Positions 7,488 to 17,949 of a DNA stretch of 17,949 bases are shown here, piece by piece. Numbering within the stretch: position 1 is the first letter of the stretch; each line of letters starts with the position of its first letter. Source of the DNA: Thoreauomyces humboldtii (lineage: Eukaryota; Chytridiomycota; Chytridiomycetes; Spizellomycetales; Powellomycetaceae); contig JADGJA010000457.1 of assembly GCA_027596035.1 (NCBI GenBank), positions 1 through 17,949 of the forward strand. Direction: 5' to 3'. Below the pieces are notes generated by a model. It ran no database searches. It was not told where the DNA came from and saw only the letters and a program-made list of their open reading frames with translations. Both the position numbers and the translations under genes were made by a program.

Positions 7488-10224
7488 ATGCTCAGGCGGT
7501 TATTTCAAAGTAAGCTCCCCGCCAATGGCGCGGCTGTATCGGTTACAACTCCCCAGCCTGGCCCACCAAAAGAAATGCGGAAATCAAGGATGCGCCGCGT
7601 AGCGGGATTTCATGCGAAGCGAGGGCTCTCAATGTTCAGGTGGATCCAAATAACCTATCATGAGGAATGCTTGAGCCATTACTGATCTGCGTGTGGTCCA
7701 CGCGTTTTCAGCTGGGTATTCTATGTCGTAGGATTTGTATGGATCCTCTTGCTACCGCGGGACGAGTTCCATCATCTTGCGAAGGTGGATGAGAATGCTT
7801 TGCTTCCGGGTCAGGTGCGAAAGGATGCGGGGAAGCCTCGGGGTCTACCAGCCCGATTGCTCAAACTATGCTGGGTTGCATGGTAGACGACCAAATACTT
7901 TTCGTCGATGGACATGTTCGCGGTCAGCGAGTATCGAAATCGTGTGATACAAGTCGCGGCTCAGTCTCGTCATCCAGCAGAGTCAGTAGAAGCCTCCGCT
8001 GCGCAGGGAGGAGCATCCTTCGTGAATACTCCTTTGCTGACGCGATCTTGGTATCCCGCTTTGCAGATACGCTGCGTTCATCCAGAGTGAGCTTCAAAGC
8101 TTTGGACTTGATAGTTCCACGCAGAACTTTGTTCTGTTGGCAAACACGCAGGAGGTTCCCGGCGCAAACGCGTACGGCGTGGCCCGCGCCCCGCGCGGAG
8201 ACGGAACTGAAGGAATCGTGATATCTGCGCCGTGGATGGGAGACGATGGAAAGAGTAAGCCAGAACGCCGACAATTCTGTGCTTTACGGGAAATGTTGAT
8301 AAAGGATTTTCGCACAGTCAATGCGGAAGGAGTAGCATATGTGCTTGCGCTGGCGAAGTTCGTAACGAGTGAGCATTGACGTGGCCGAGGTCGCCCTTGG
8401 AAGTCGTCACTGATTGCTTCAATGCAGAGTTTTCGCATTGGTCGAAGGATTTCATCTTTCTTGTGACGCATCCCAGTCCAGTTGGCACGCAAGCGTGGCT
8501 TGAAGCCTATCATGGAAGGTCACCAAGACCTAGCGCACGTAAGCGGGCGATGTGCAGCAGCGCCACGTCTTTGTCGAGTAATTGATGTCATTTTCTTAAT
8601 TAGCTCTGCAGTATGATGCCCTGGACACGTACAGTGGAGCTATTCAAGAAGCGTTGCATCTCGAGTTTGGCGGAGCGGGCGAATACAGAGCCATCGAGGT
8701 CCTTGTAGGTATGATGTGTTTCCGAATACTTGCTAGACGGTTTGTGAACTCATCCACGCTTCCGTTAGATGGATTGAATGGTCAACTTCCCAATGCGGAT
8801 CTCGTTACAACTGTTGTCAATTGCGCAAAGTACGAAGGGATTCCGATGGCCCTCCACCAAGCCGTGTCTCCAGACAAGTTCGACAACAAGTGGACGCGTT
8901 ATTTGCATAAAGCTGACATCTTGAGCGAGTACGTCAAGAGTCAGGCATTGGGTCTTCCCAAATCCGGTCACTCCCTTTACGCAAGGTTTTACTTGTTCCC
9001 TCGTTGCATTTCTTATCTCATGGTTTTACTGATCTGACTGGTTTGCAGATACCACATTGAGTCAGTTACCCTGCGCGGAATGAAGGAACTTCCGGGCGCG
9101 GAGTATGTCGTTTCTGGCGAACAGATCGGCAGGTTGGTGTCTCCAGACGCGTTGATTGAGCTCGCATACAGTGCGTTGATGATATTGTATTTATGCAGAG
9201 CCCTTGAATCCTCCCTGCGATCCTTCAACAACCTGCTCGAGCGTCTGCACCACGCCTACTGGTTTTACCTGATGCCAACTGCATCCTCGTACATTCCGAT
9301 GTCAGTTTACATTCCGCCAGTAATCTTGCTGGCCGTCACTCTCATCTTCGAGGTTCGTTAATTCCTTTCCGGTCGTCCATCCAGCATCAGTACGCATTGT
9401 CCTTACCTCCTGACCTTTTTCTTCCCAGTCGCTTGCAATGTGGTGGGCTTCTGGAGATGTGCAACTGGCAGCACCTGGTCATTCAATGCGTGTGCTAGGC
9501 ACTTCGCACGTTGCAAAGCCAGCCGGGCTCTCATCCTTTGACCTTCGAGTCCGACCAGTCTTCCTCCCTATTGTTACGATGGTCCTCTGTCACTTAACTG
9601 GTGCGCTGGCCTTATACATGGCGCCCTCCATCTTATTTGTTGCTCAGTATGGCGAAATTCAGGTATGCTTTCTGGATTGCTAAATCGAATGCCTCCGACG
9701 AAACACTGAACTCTAATGAACTCCATGATTAACCCACGCAGCCGCTCAATATGGCTGCATGTGTCTTGATCGTCGCAGCCACAATCTACGGCTTTATGAT
9801 CCCGACCTTGCAGCGGGTGATGGAGGGGTCCGGGGCTGGCACCCGGACTACCAGTCCCGCGTGGCCAGTGGTCAAGTGCTTTGCATGTGCAGAACTCGGA
9901 TGTGCCTTGGCGGCGCTGTCGACCTTGAACCCCAGCCTCGCGATTTGTCTAGCAATCCCTAGCGTACCGGCCCTCGTGCTCGCCCGCCCAACAAACAGCC
10001 ACACACGATTCGCTGTCCAGCTGGTGCTGCTCTTCGTGGCGAGTCCCATCGGGATATTGAGCGTGGTGGCGATCGCAGACGGGGGATTGGCTGGGGCACA
10101 GGATGTCGCGAGGAGGACGGTCGAGGGATGGCAGATTTATGGTGCTTGGTTGTTGCCTTTCATATGTCTACTTTACTGGCCTTTGAATATGGTGGGACAT
10201 GTCATCATTGGCATGGAACAATGA
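7488..10224 (+). CDS. GAA1: GPI transamidase component GAA1
   Basis: Twelve exons: 7488-7639, 7712-7814, 7887-7981, 8067-8254, 8318-8368, 8428-8538, 8604-8708, 8769-8985, 9049-9132, 9199-9352, 9429-9662, 9742-10224. They give 658 residues against about 615-620 in yeast and human. Gaa1 is a subunit of the ER-membrane GPI transamidase that joins preformed GPI to proteins; its lumenal domain has an M28-peptidase-like fold. The N-terminus is short and basic, then comes the first membrane span (WVFYVVGFVWILLLP, about 52-66) and DENALLPGQ. The lumenal part includes GVARAPRGDGTEGIV, HWSKDFIFLVTH, WLEAYH, DTYSGAIQEALHLEF and GLNGQLPNADLV. Then RSFNNLLERLHHAYWFYL precedes several hydrophobic spans. 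All eleven introns are GT-AG, 59-85 bases. An in-frame ATG at 7575 is an alternative start. The 3' end is 76 bases from the convergent HELLS stop codon. Confidence 0.95.
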
Positions 10225-10300
10225 CCTATATAAACGCCATGTTCGTCTAGATATCGCTATCTAATTGTGTCTTTTCAAGGTGACTATCGTCTCTGCTTCG

Positions 10301-13252
10301 TTAGATCTCCACAACCTTGAACACCTCTCCTTCCATCCCCGCGGGGTCAACAGCCCCGTCTCGTTGCAGCAACCGTTCCAGCTCCTCGTCGTTCAGAACT
10401 TCGGCGCCATCCTCTTCGGCCCGGTCTTTCCCGCCCACTGTAGCACACTCGGCACTAAGAATCGCCGCCAGCTCCTCGTCGAGGATCTTTCGCGACGTCT
10501 TGTAATCAGCGTGGCGGCCCTTGAACAGTCCTAATAACAAAGAAACGGATTCAGAAATCTTTGACTCGGGACAAGGAAGGAAACGCTCAGGAACCGACCT
10601 TTGTGCACCACAACTTCCCCTAGTCGTTTCTTTCCCTCGGCCATGTCCATCACGCGCTCCTCGATCGTGCCCTTCGTGACGAGTCTGTAGATGACGACCG
10701 GTCGTTGCTGTCCGATCCGATGCACCCGATCCTGGGCCTGCATGTCGGCCTGAGGATTCCAGTCCTGATCGAAGAGGATCACCGTGTCCGCGCTGACGAG
10801 GTTAATGCCCAATCCTCCCGCTCGCGTGGTGAGGAGGAAAAGTGGAATCGATGGCGTTTTCTCGAATTTGGCAATCTGAGCAGGAAAAGGCGTTGAGGTT
10901 CGTAAAATTCCAATTTTTTTGACGTCGACAGGATGGTTTGCTTACCTCGTCCCGTCGTTCGTGCATTCCAACGCTTCCATCCAATCGACAGTAGTCCCAC
11001 CCTTTCACGGTCTCGGCCCACTCTCCCAAGATGTCCAGCACCTTGGTCATTTGGCTGAATACGAGGACCCGATGACCCCTGGCGAACAGCTCGGGGAGCA
11101 ATCGATCGAGGATCTGCATCTTGCCGGAGAACGACACAATTGACGGGGATTCGGAAAGTGCATTTGTATCTTCGCCGTAGAGGTTGAACAAGAACGGATG
11201 ATTGCAAACTTTGCGAAGTTGGACAACAGGTGACTGCAGGCTTTGGGATTTGAGAGAAAGGGCGACGACCTTTTCTTTCTCCGATCGAATTTGAACGACG
11301 TTTATGCTAGGTTGAGCAGCCACATCTGGAGCTTTGTCGGTCGCGGCGGTTTCATTCAGTCCTGCCTCGGTCTCCTCCTCTTCCTCCTCTCCCTCCTCCA
11401 AACCCCCATCCTCCAGGTCCGCATAGTCCTCGAGCTCGGCGTAACCTTTCCTGGGCCCTCGGTTCCTCGTCTTCTTGATCGCTTGCTCCAGGGGTACGGT
11501 GACGTCCTCTCCCATCAGCATCTCCCGTATCGTTTCCCTCAGGCATCCGGTTACTGTAGCGTGGTAGAGCTTCTTCTGTATCGACGTAAGGGGAGCGTAA
11601 ACCACATACTCTCGTTTCCGCGGCAGCCCGAGCTCGACCTCGGTTTTCAATCGTCGGAGGAGAAATGGTTTGAGGATGTCGTGAAGTTGAGTAACGAATT
11701 CGGTCTCGAGCTGTCGATCGAGAATCTCGCGTTGAGCTGATGCAGTGTTAAGGGACGTGATGTCCTCTCCGAAGCTGAAGCTGCAGAAGGGAGTGCCTTT
11801 ACGTGAATTCTTGCGAATCCGATGGGACGAGAACAGGAAGGGGTGTACCATTTTTCGAAGGCTGCTCGATCTGAGAACATTTCCGGCTGAACAAAATTTA
11901 GCAGCGACCATAGCTCATTCAGGTTGTTCTGGGAAAGTATAGAAAGATAAGAGACGTATTTCGTGCGATGAACTCGATGGGCAAAACGAAAGGTACCTGA
12001 ATAGGCGTTCCGGTGAGAAGCAGTCGATTTGCAGTTCGATAGCTCTTCAGTTCCCTGATCAGCTTGCAGTCCAGGTTCTTCAGCCGATGCCCTTCATCTA
12101 CGATGATGTAGCCCCATTCCCACATCTGGAGGAAAGATGAGTCCCTCATGGAAATTTCGTAGGTGGTTACGATGATGGGGAACCGTGGTTGCGTAGGGTT
12201 CATCTTATGACGTCGCATGTACTCCCTCTCGTCTTTTGCGCCCCAATACATCAGCACAGGCAGGGTTGGCGCGAACCTCTGAAACTCCGTGACCCAGTTG
12301 ACGAGGGTCGAGAGCGGAACGACCACGAGCCAGGGACCGCGCGTGCCGACTTCCCAGAGGTGGGATAGGAATGCGATGACTTGTATTGTCTTGCCGAGAC
12401 CCATCTCATCGGCAAGGATCCCATTGAGTCCATTCTCGTAGAGTGAGATGAGCCATTCCATTCCGACGAGTTGGTACTCGCGCATGACGCCTCCAGTCAA
12501 GAGGGTGGGCTGGCGGGTCGAACGGGGTGGCGCGATGTCTGATGCTGGGGGGCCAGGGACCTTCAATATGGCTTTCTGCTTTCGGGAGGTGGAAGACTGG
12601 GAAGGGATATCGCGAGACTTGAGTTTTCCTGGCCTCCCACGTCTTCAAGGTCCGGTGGAGTCTGACCTTTAAGGCAGCTTGCTTTTTCTGCACCTTCCGC
12701 TGTGCCCGCTCGGATTGCTCCTCCTCGCTGAGGGTCCTGGCCCTTTTCCTCAACGTCGTCTTGACAGGCGGCTCCGGAATATCCTCTGAGTAAGCTATTG
12801 GCTTAGCGAGTTCGACCGCCGTGGAACTCGGCAAGGCAACGGATTGGCCTCCAAGCGGGTCTGCGACGTTCTTCCCCGCGCTCAACTCCAGCTGGCGCCG
12901 CTCAAGGTTATCACCGATGAAGCTGCAATAGCATAAAGCTTTCTTCAAAAGTATAGATAGCCGAGCACGATGCTGAGCCTGATCTTTGTCGACGAGGGGT
13001 GGGACTGGTAGCTCCTGGAGCGATTGCACCCATTGTGAGCACAAACGGGCTTGTTCGAGGTGTGGAACACTCGAGAAACGGTGACGAACCTACCTGCATA
13101 TCATGAGAGATTCCAGCATCACGGTCGCCGACGGGCAGCTCAGTACTTGCCTGCTCACCTAGCATGTTTCGCCTCTGTTCCCCGAAGAGACCGAGGCCGA
13201 TCACGTCCCATGGACTTGAGGAGTGATTTATGCGGCGGTGGGTATCGGACAT
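10301..13252 (-). CDS. SNF2-family chromatin remodelling ATPase, LSH/HELLS/Irc5 type
   Basis: Seven exons on the minus strand: 13252-13094, 13014-12667, 12596-11997, 11928-11849, 11780-10946, 10875-10599, 10530-10301. They encode 842 residues, matching the roughly 840-850 of HELLS and Irc5. The N-terminal part has a charged helical region with an [11 protein letters not shown] segment and a basic stretch. Helicase lobe 1 has [11 protein letters not shown], Walker A DEMGLGKT (232-239), DEGH (336-339) and LLLTGTPIQ (361-369), continuing [13 protein letters not shown] across an intron. Lobe 2 has [35 protein letters not shown] and [10 protein letters not shown] (722-731). DEGH followed by [13 protein letters not shown] is characteristic of this subfamily. 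Relatives act in heterochromatin and DNA-methylation maintenance (animals, plants) and in replication-stress repair and cohesin loading (fungi). An acidic insert (about 511-534) separates parts of the second lobe. The start is divergent from the aminopeptidase gene. Confidence 0.95.
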
Positions 13253-13376
13253 GATCGGACAGTCAATCAAGTACCACAGCCACAGCACGCATGTCCAGCG
13301 ACGCAGGTGTACACATGGAACGTTGCATGATTTGCTGTGAACCCGTACTCCTCTGCTCAATTAACTTTGCTCAGCC
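13253..13376. promoter_or_regulatory. Compact bidirectional promoter region
   Basis: Only 124 bases separate the start codons of the HELLS-type gene (minus) and the aminopeptidase gene (plus), so the two must share a promoter region or have leaders that overlap. I see no clear TATA box on either side. Confidence 0.55.
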
Positions 13377-15581
13377 ATGGTATGCTTGCAGGGACTCGGC
13401 TTGTCTTATCATGTGTCGTTGGAACACGAGGAGGGAAGTATACTGACTATCCTCTTTCCTACGGGTGCTTGCAGTCCGCCTCAGGCTTCATCAAGTTCGT
13501 CAATGCCTCCCCATCTCCCTTCCACGCCGTCGAGTCTGCCCGGAAGCAACTCCTCGCGGCGGGATTCTCCGAGATCGCTGAGCGCGATTCTTGGGCCGGC
13601 AAGCTGAAGCGCGGCGGCAAGTACTTCTTCACCCGCAACCGCAGCGCCATCGCTGCTTTCGCCGTCGGTGGAAAGTACGAAAGCGGAAACGGCTTTGCTG
13701 TTGTCGGAGCTCACACCGACTCGCCCTGCCTAAAGGTGCGAAACTACGCCGTCAGCAGATTCGCACGGTGAACGCTCATCTTCTGTCGTCCATCGCCCAA
13801 TGTCTCAGGTCAAGCCTCACTCCAAGAAGGAAAAGCTTGGGTACACTCAGGTTGGCGTCCAGACATATGGTGGTGGTCTGTGGCACACATGGTTCGACCG
13901 TGACCTTGGCATCGCCGGTCGGATCCTTGTCAAGACTGCCGAGGGTAAGCACGCGCATCAGCTCGTCAACATCAACCGGTGCGTGCGTTCGAGCTATACG
14001 ACAGACCGAGGAAATCGGTCTAATTGGATGCTTGATATGCAGACCTATTTTGCGCATCCCTACGCTTGCAATTCATCTCGACCGTGGCGTCAACGAGGCT
14101 TTTAAGTTCAACAATGAGGTGCAATTGACCCCCGTTCTCGCTAGCGCTGCTACCAAAGCGTAAGTTTCCGAGTGTCGAATTGCCATGACTGAGGCTATCC
14201 TCATGATTCGGTGACACAGACTGAATGGAGATGTGGACGCCAAGTCTGCACCCAACGAGAACCAGCACGCGCCGCTGCTCCTCAAGCTTCTGGCCAAGGA
14301 AATGAAGATTGAAGGTTAGTTTAATTATGCTCGAAGAGGACTTCTCGGTTCCACAGCCCTCCTCAGTATCTGATATCGGTCCATACGTACAGCTTCGCAG
14401 ATCGGAGACTTCGAGCTATGCTTGTACGACGTGCAGCCATCGGCCATCGGTGGCGCCGAAGATGAGTACATCTTTTCAGCTCGTCTCGACAACTTGATGA
14501 TGTCCTACTGCTCCGTCGAGGTAACGCATCTTACTAAGCCCGACGCGTTTGATCAACGATTTTTTAACTGGCTCGCACCAGGCATTAGTAAACAGCAGCA
14601 CGGAAGCTAACCTCGCGCGGGACCCCAACATCCGCGTGGTAGTGCTGTTTGACAACGAGGAGGTCGGTTCCGTTTCTGCTCATGGAGCCGGCTCCAACCT
14701 CTTGGAAGTTACCCTTCGTCGCCTCGCAACCGAGGTCGAGGCCGAGAACCAGGATAAGGCACAGCAGGTAAGCTATTTGACTTCATTGCGAGACGCGTTC
14801 AACACACGAGTGATGGCGGAGGAGATCAAGCAGACCCTCAAAGGGCGATCGCGTGAAGGGATTTGGAATCAATTTGTCGTTGACTCAGAAGACCACTGGC
14901 GCGGATGCGTACAACCTCCTACTCGTAGGACGACGACGATTGGATCCTCATTGACCACTCTCCATCCTCTATTCCACTCATTGCGCCTTTCCCAACGTCA
15001 CTATTACCACTGCAGTCGGGCTTCGAACGCTCCATGACGCGATCCCTACTCATCTCCGCCGACATGGCCCACGCTCTTCACCCCAACTACGTCGAGAAGC
15101 ACGAGGAGAACCATCGACCTCTCATGAACAAGGGTGTTGTCGTCAAGCAGAACGCCAATCAGCGGTATGCCACCACGGCCGTTAGCACCACCCTCCTGAG
15201 GGAGGTAGCCGCCAAGGCGAACGTGCCCTTGCAGGAGTTCGTAGTCAGGAACGACTCCCCCTGCGGAAGTACCATCGGACCGATGTTGAGCGCTTCCTTG
15301 GGGCTGAGGACCATCGGTAATCAGATATGGCACAGAAAGCCTTGTGAAAACTGTTGACTCACGCTACTTTGGCTTTGTACAGATGTCGGTAACGCGCAGC
15401 TCAGCATGCATTCGATCCGCGAGCAGTGCGGAACTGAGGATGTGAAATATGCCATTGACCTGTTTGAGGTAATTTGGAGGAGCAAGTCTTGACCTTTCAG
15501 AAATCATCCTCACAGGCTTCCTCCGTATAGGCCTTTTTCAATGACTTCGCTGAGATCGAGGCCGGCGTTACTGTTGATTAG
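13377..15581 (+). CDS. Aspartyl aminopeptidase, peptidase family M18 (DNPEP/Ape4 type)
   Basis: Eleven exons: 13377-13379, 13475-13735, 13809-13978, 14043-14159, 14220-14314, 14393-14520, 14582-14767, 14889-14924, 15016-15316, 15383-15468, 15531-15581. They encode 477 residues, close to human DNPEP and yeast Ape4. The enzyme is a zinc aminopeptidase that removes N-terminal Asp or Glu, forming large oligomers in cytosol or vacuole. Metal-site motifs are GAHTDSP (H81), ARLDN (D248), DNEEVGS (E284, E285), SADMAH (D348) and MHSIRE (H442); PCGSTIGP is also present. The first exon is a lone ATG in a strong context (GCCATGG) followed at once by GTATGC, so the protein begins MSASGF. An ATG at 13382 reads through the intron in the right frame and is an alternative start. 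The 36-base exon 14889-14924 is the least certain; skipping it would leave one 248-base intron and keep the frame. Confidence 0.92.
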
Positions 15582-15697
15582 ATTGTAGGGTAGACATTCG
15601 CTACTTGCAAAGAATAGATTGGACGCTCCTCGCGACAGAACCCCGCCCCAGGACGTGTCGGGTGATCTGACTCTATTCGATCGAACCTATCGGCTCT

Positions 15698-17663
15698 TCA
15701 GAGTATCGGGTCACACCCGATCCACTCCACCTCTGCACCTTTCCACCTCGTCCTGACGCATCTCTCTAATGGCGGGATCAGCGCGCTCCCACTCTTTGCC
15801 ATCCCATCCGGATCTACCACCCCACGTCCCTCGATGATTCTCACCCTCACTTCCTCCTCCTGTCCAGCCAACCCATCGTAGTACACCATCTCGAAGCCCC
15901 CCTTTGATCGCGACGGCTTCTTGCCGTCCGCGGAGAACAGGACGGTGTAGTGACTCTCACTGTGCACGACCCAAATCGGCAGAACTGGATCCTTGTACCT
16001 TGACCCGACCTCCAAGCTCCCGTAGCTCTCGAACAGCGACAGGAACCCGACCTCGAGTCCGTCCCTCTGGATCCCCTTCAGCGTGGTGGTACCGTCGTGG
16101 TCGACGGTCGTGACGCCGTCGAAGACGTTGGAGGAGGCTTGACCGGTCAGACAGAGGTTGACGAGATCCTGGGTGCAGTAACCGTGGGCGCCGACGAGCG
16201 GTTGCGTGGGGTCGTCCATGTCCGAGACGGTGGTCTTGACGGTGCGCGTGAGGAGCAGGGAGTAGACGACAGGAAGCAGGGGTAGGTTTGGCAGGTGGCG
16301 TGGGAGGAAGAGCAGGACGGAGGGGAGAGTTGGAAGGGCGTGGATGATCAGGGGAAGGGGTGTCGTCGATGGAGTCGACATCAACGGGGAGCTTGGACTA
16401 TGTGGCAAAAACCATCGTCAGTCTTTCAGAGCGAAACACGGTGATCTTACGATGGTCAAAGACTCACACGGCAACCAGGACCCTCGTCTTATCCCCTTTC
16501 GCATCCCACAGCATCCCGGCCACGGCCTCCACGAGCGCATGTCTGCACACCTCTTCCGTCCACCGGCTCGTTCCGGTTGTGCCTTTACTCTGTTTCTGAA
16601 GCACCGCTATCAACCTTCCCTGGATCGCGGCAAGCACTCCGCATGGACCGCCCTTTTCCTGCACGATGCCGTACGCTAGGGGATGCGACCCGAGTGTCAG
16701 ACGGGCGTCCAGCCAGGCTCGTGTTGGCCGTTGTGATGATCCCCAGAGGAGTCGCTGAAGGGCCAAGGAATCCGTAACACTGATCGGAGTCGCAGCCGTC
16801 GTAGGAAGGCCCGGGAGGTCTTTCGTCATGGATGCATGTCGAGACAAGGGCTGATGATGAGTGCCATGGCCATCGTCCGAGTCGTCAGGATCAGAAAAGT
16901 GATCCGTGACCTGCATGTCGTTGAGCTCATCCCTACTGGATCTGATGGGTCCGCGGGTAAGGAAGCCAGGAGGGGGTGGAGCTGGTCGCGACGGTGCAGT
17001 GGTCGCCGCGGTGACGGTTGCAGCCGTAGGCCTGGTCCCAGAGAGGACGGATTTGGGCGGCAAATTAGCAGGTCGTTCGGGTGCCGCTGAGGTCGCTCCT
17101 GACGTTCTTCCATCGGATCGCCATGCTGCTCTGCTCGATGCGGTGGTGGCATTCGAAGCGGCGCTGCCGATCAGAGGTTTTACGGCAACCGGGTCGGGTT
17201 TCCTGCTCACAGGGGTCCTTGATGGCGTCTGCTGCATCCCTTTAGTGACATCGTCTGCTCCATGGTCTTGGGATTTCGCCTCCTTCGTTTTGGTCATCAT
17301 GGTCTCGCCCGGTCGTCTGTCCAACACGAGTTTTTGCAGAAAACTCTCCAAAAAAGGGGGTTCTTTCCCTGTGTCCTGCGAACCCAACGCAGCAAGCACT
17401 TCCTTGCGTCTCAAAAACGTGACGTCCTCGCTCTGGACGCCTTCCTGGGCAGCTAACTCGTTTCGAAAGTGTTTGAAGGTACGTCCGAAACCGCAGTCTG
17501 ACAGGTACGTCTTGATGAGTGATATCGTCAAAGTATGTATGTCTAATGACGAAGATGGTGCTGAAGATCCGAAGCGAGGTTCAGATGATGAGACTGTTAA
17601 GTCTTCTTTGATTGATGATGGAGGGATGAGTTGATGGTGAATGGAGCGTCGCGAGGCGGTCAT
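15698..17663 (-). CDS. MINDY-4-type deubiquitinase with N-terminal LisH motif
   Basis: Two exons on the minus strand (17663-16468, 16397-15698) encode 631 residues. Residues about 41-74 form a LisH-like dimerisation motif (LTISLIKTYLSDCGFGRTF). A long disordered linker rich in Ser, Thr, Pro and Ala follows (about 115-290). The catalytic part has LLWGSS, then VQEKGGPCGVLAAIQ with the likely nucleophile C341, GAHGYCTQDLVNLCLTGQA (468-486), and IWVVHSESHYTVLF with the likely catalytic H548. This order matches MINDY-3/4 (FAM188), cysteine deubiquitinases selective for Lys48-linked chains; LisH at the N-terminus points to MINDY-4. The only intron (70 bases, GT-AG) restores the frame that would otherwise stop after VLVAV. 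The 3' end converges on the aminopeptidase gene, 116 bases away. A 31-codon upstream ORF overlaps the start. Confidence 0.92.
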
Positions 17664-17676
17664 GAGGTCTCAGCAT
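17581..17676 (-). promoter_or_regulatory. Overlapping upstream ORF of the deubiquitinase gene
   Basis: An ATG at 17676-17674, ten bases before the main start codon, opens a 31-codon frame ending at 17581 inside the coding sequence and out of frame with it. Both ATGs have C at position -3, so neither context is strong. If the mRNA leader includes it, it would lower translation from the main start. Whether it does depends on the transcription start, which cannot be seen. Confidence 0.4.
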
Positions 17677-17949
17677 GGGGTTGTAAGAACGGCCAGAGGT
17701 CTGACGGTTTCTTGGTCTGAAATGAACAAGTAAGGGGCGAGGAAGCCGATGGCTATGAATGTCGAGGCTATGACAAGGACCAGGCGTCACACTCAGAAAC
17801 ACGACGGTGATGATCGAGGCGTTGGTCAAATCTGCAGACCGAGGGTGTGAGTCGCAGTGCCATGTACAGGTTTCGCGGGTCGTGCTGCTGTCCAAAAGCC
17901 GAAGCGCGTACAAGTAGGAGGGCTAAACGCGTAGTGATCGCCGCCCCCC
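17664..17949. other. Upstream flank of the deubiquitinase gene
   Basis: The last 286 bases hold the presumed promoter and leader of the minus-strand deubiquitinase gene. No other gene start, RNA gene or clear TATA box is visible. The window ends in a run of C. Confidence 0.4.

Noticed and set aside
7510..7556. Possible intron in the first GAA1 exon (GTAAGC to CCCCAG)
   Set aside because: Removing its 47 bases breaks the frame into the first membrane span, and no upstream ATG restores it.
16906..17634. 242-codon plus-strand frame opposite the deubiquitinase linker
   Set aside because: It lies antisense to a coherent LisH-linker-catalytic protein and has biased Val/Gly/Ser composition.
2286..17663. 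Idea that the E3 ligase, deubiquitinase and remodeller form a functional cluster
   Set aside because: They are spread over 15 kb among unrelated housekeeping genes, on both strands, with no shared promoter except one pair; coincidence is the simpler reading.

Overview
The window is nuclear DNA of a filamentous or yeast-like fungus. The intron pattern (41 inferred GT-AG introns, mostly 56-95 bases, up to eleven per gene), the tight gene spacing and the gene set (GPI-anchored double cupredoxin, Ddi2-type cyanamide hydratase, LSH/HELLS remodeller, MINDY-4-type deubiquitinase) fit a basidiomycete best. That assignment is inference; I cannot name a species. All exon structures were built by hand from splice signals, reading-frame continuity and family motifs.

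Layout, left to right. Bases 1-96 (minus) hold the first 32 codons of a gene that leaves the window and begins with a mitochondrial-type presequence. 509-1871 (plus) is a six-exon gene for an unrecognised protein with seven predicted membrane spans. 2286-3106 (plus) is a four-exon gene for a 208-residue protein that packs a RanBP2 zinc finger, a WWE domain and a RING-H2 finger: a compact putative poly-ADP-ribose-reading ubiquitin ligase, and the most unusual item here. 4336-3327 (minus) is a five-exon cyanamide hydratase-like HD protein. 5201-6245 (plus) is a secreted, GPI-anchored protein with two type-1-copper-like cupredoxin domains. 6246-7487 is a 1.2 kb stretch without a gene I can name. 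7488-10224 (plus) is the GPI transamidase subunit GAA1 in twelve exons. 13252-10301 (minus) is an LSH/HELLS/Irc5-type SNF2 ATPase in seven exons. 13377-15581 (plus) is an M18 aspartyl aminopeptidase in eleven exons, starting with a lone ATG before its first intron. 17663-15698 (minus) is a LisH plus MINDY-4-type deubiquitinase in two exons.

Gene pairs are arranged head-to-head (HELLS and aminopeptidase, 124 bases between start codons; hydratase and cupredoxin, 864 bases) and tail-to-tail (E3 and hydratase, 220 bases; GAA1 and HELLS, 76 bases; aminopeptidase and MINDY, 116 bases). The genes do not form one pathway. GAA1 would attach the GPI anchor predicted on the cupredoxin protein, but that link is general to the cell and not evidence of a cluster. 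I saw no transposon, CRISPR array, rRNA or convincing tRNA.
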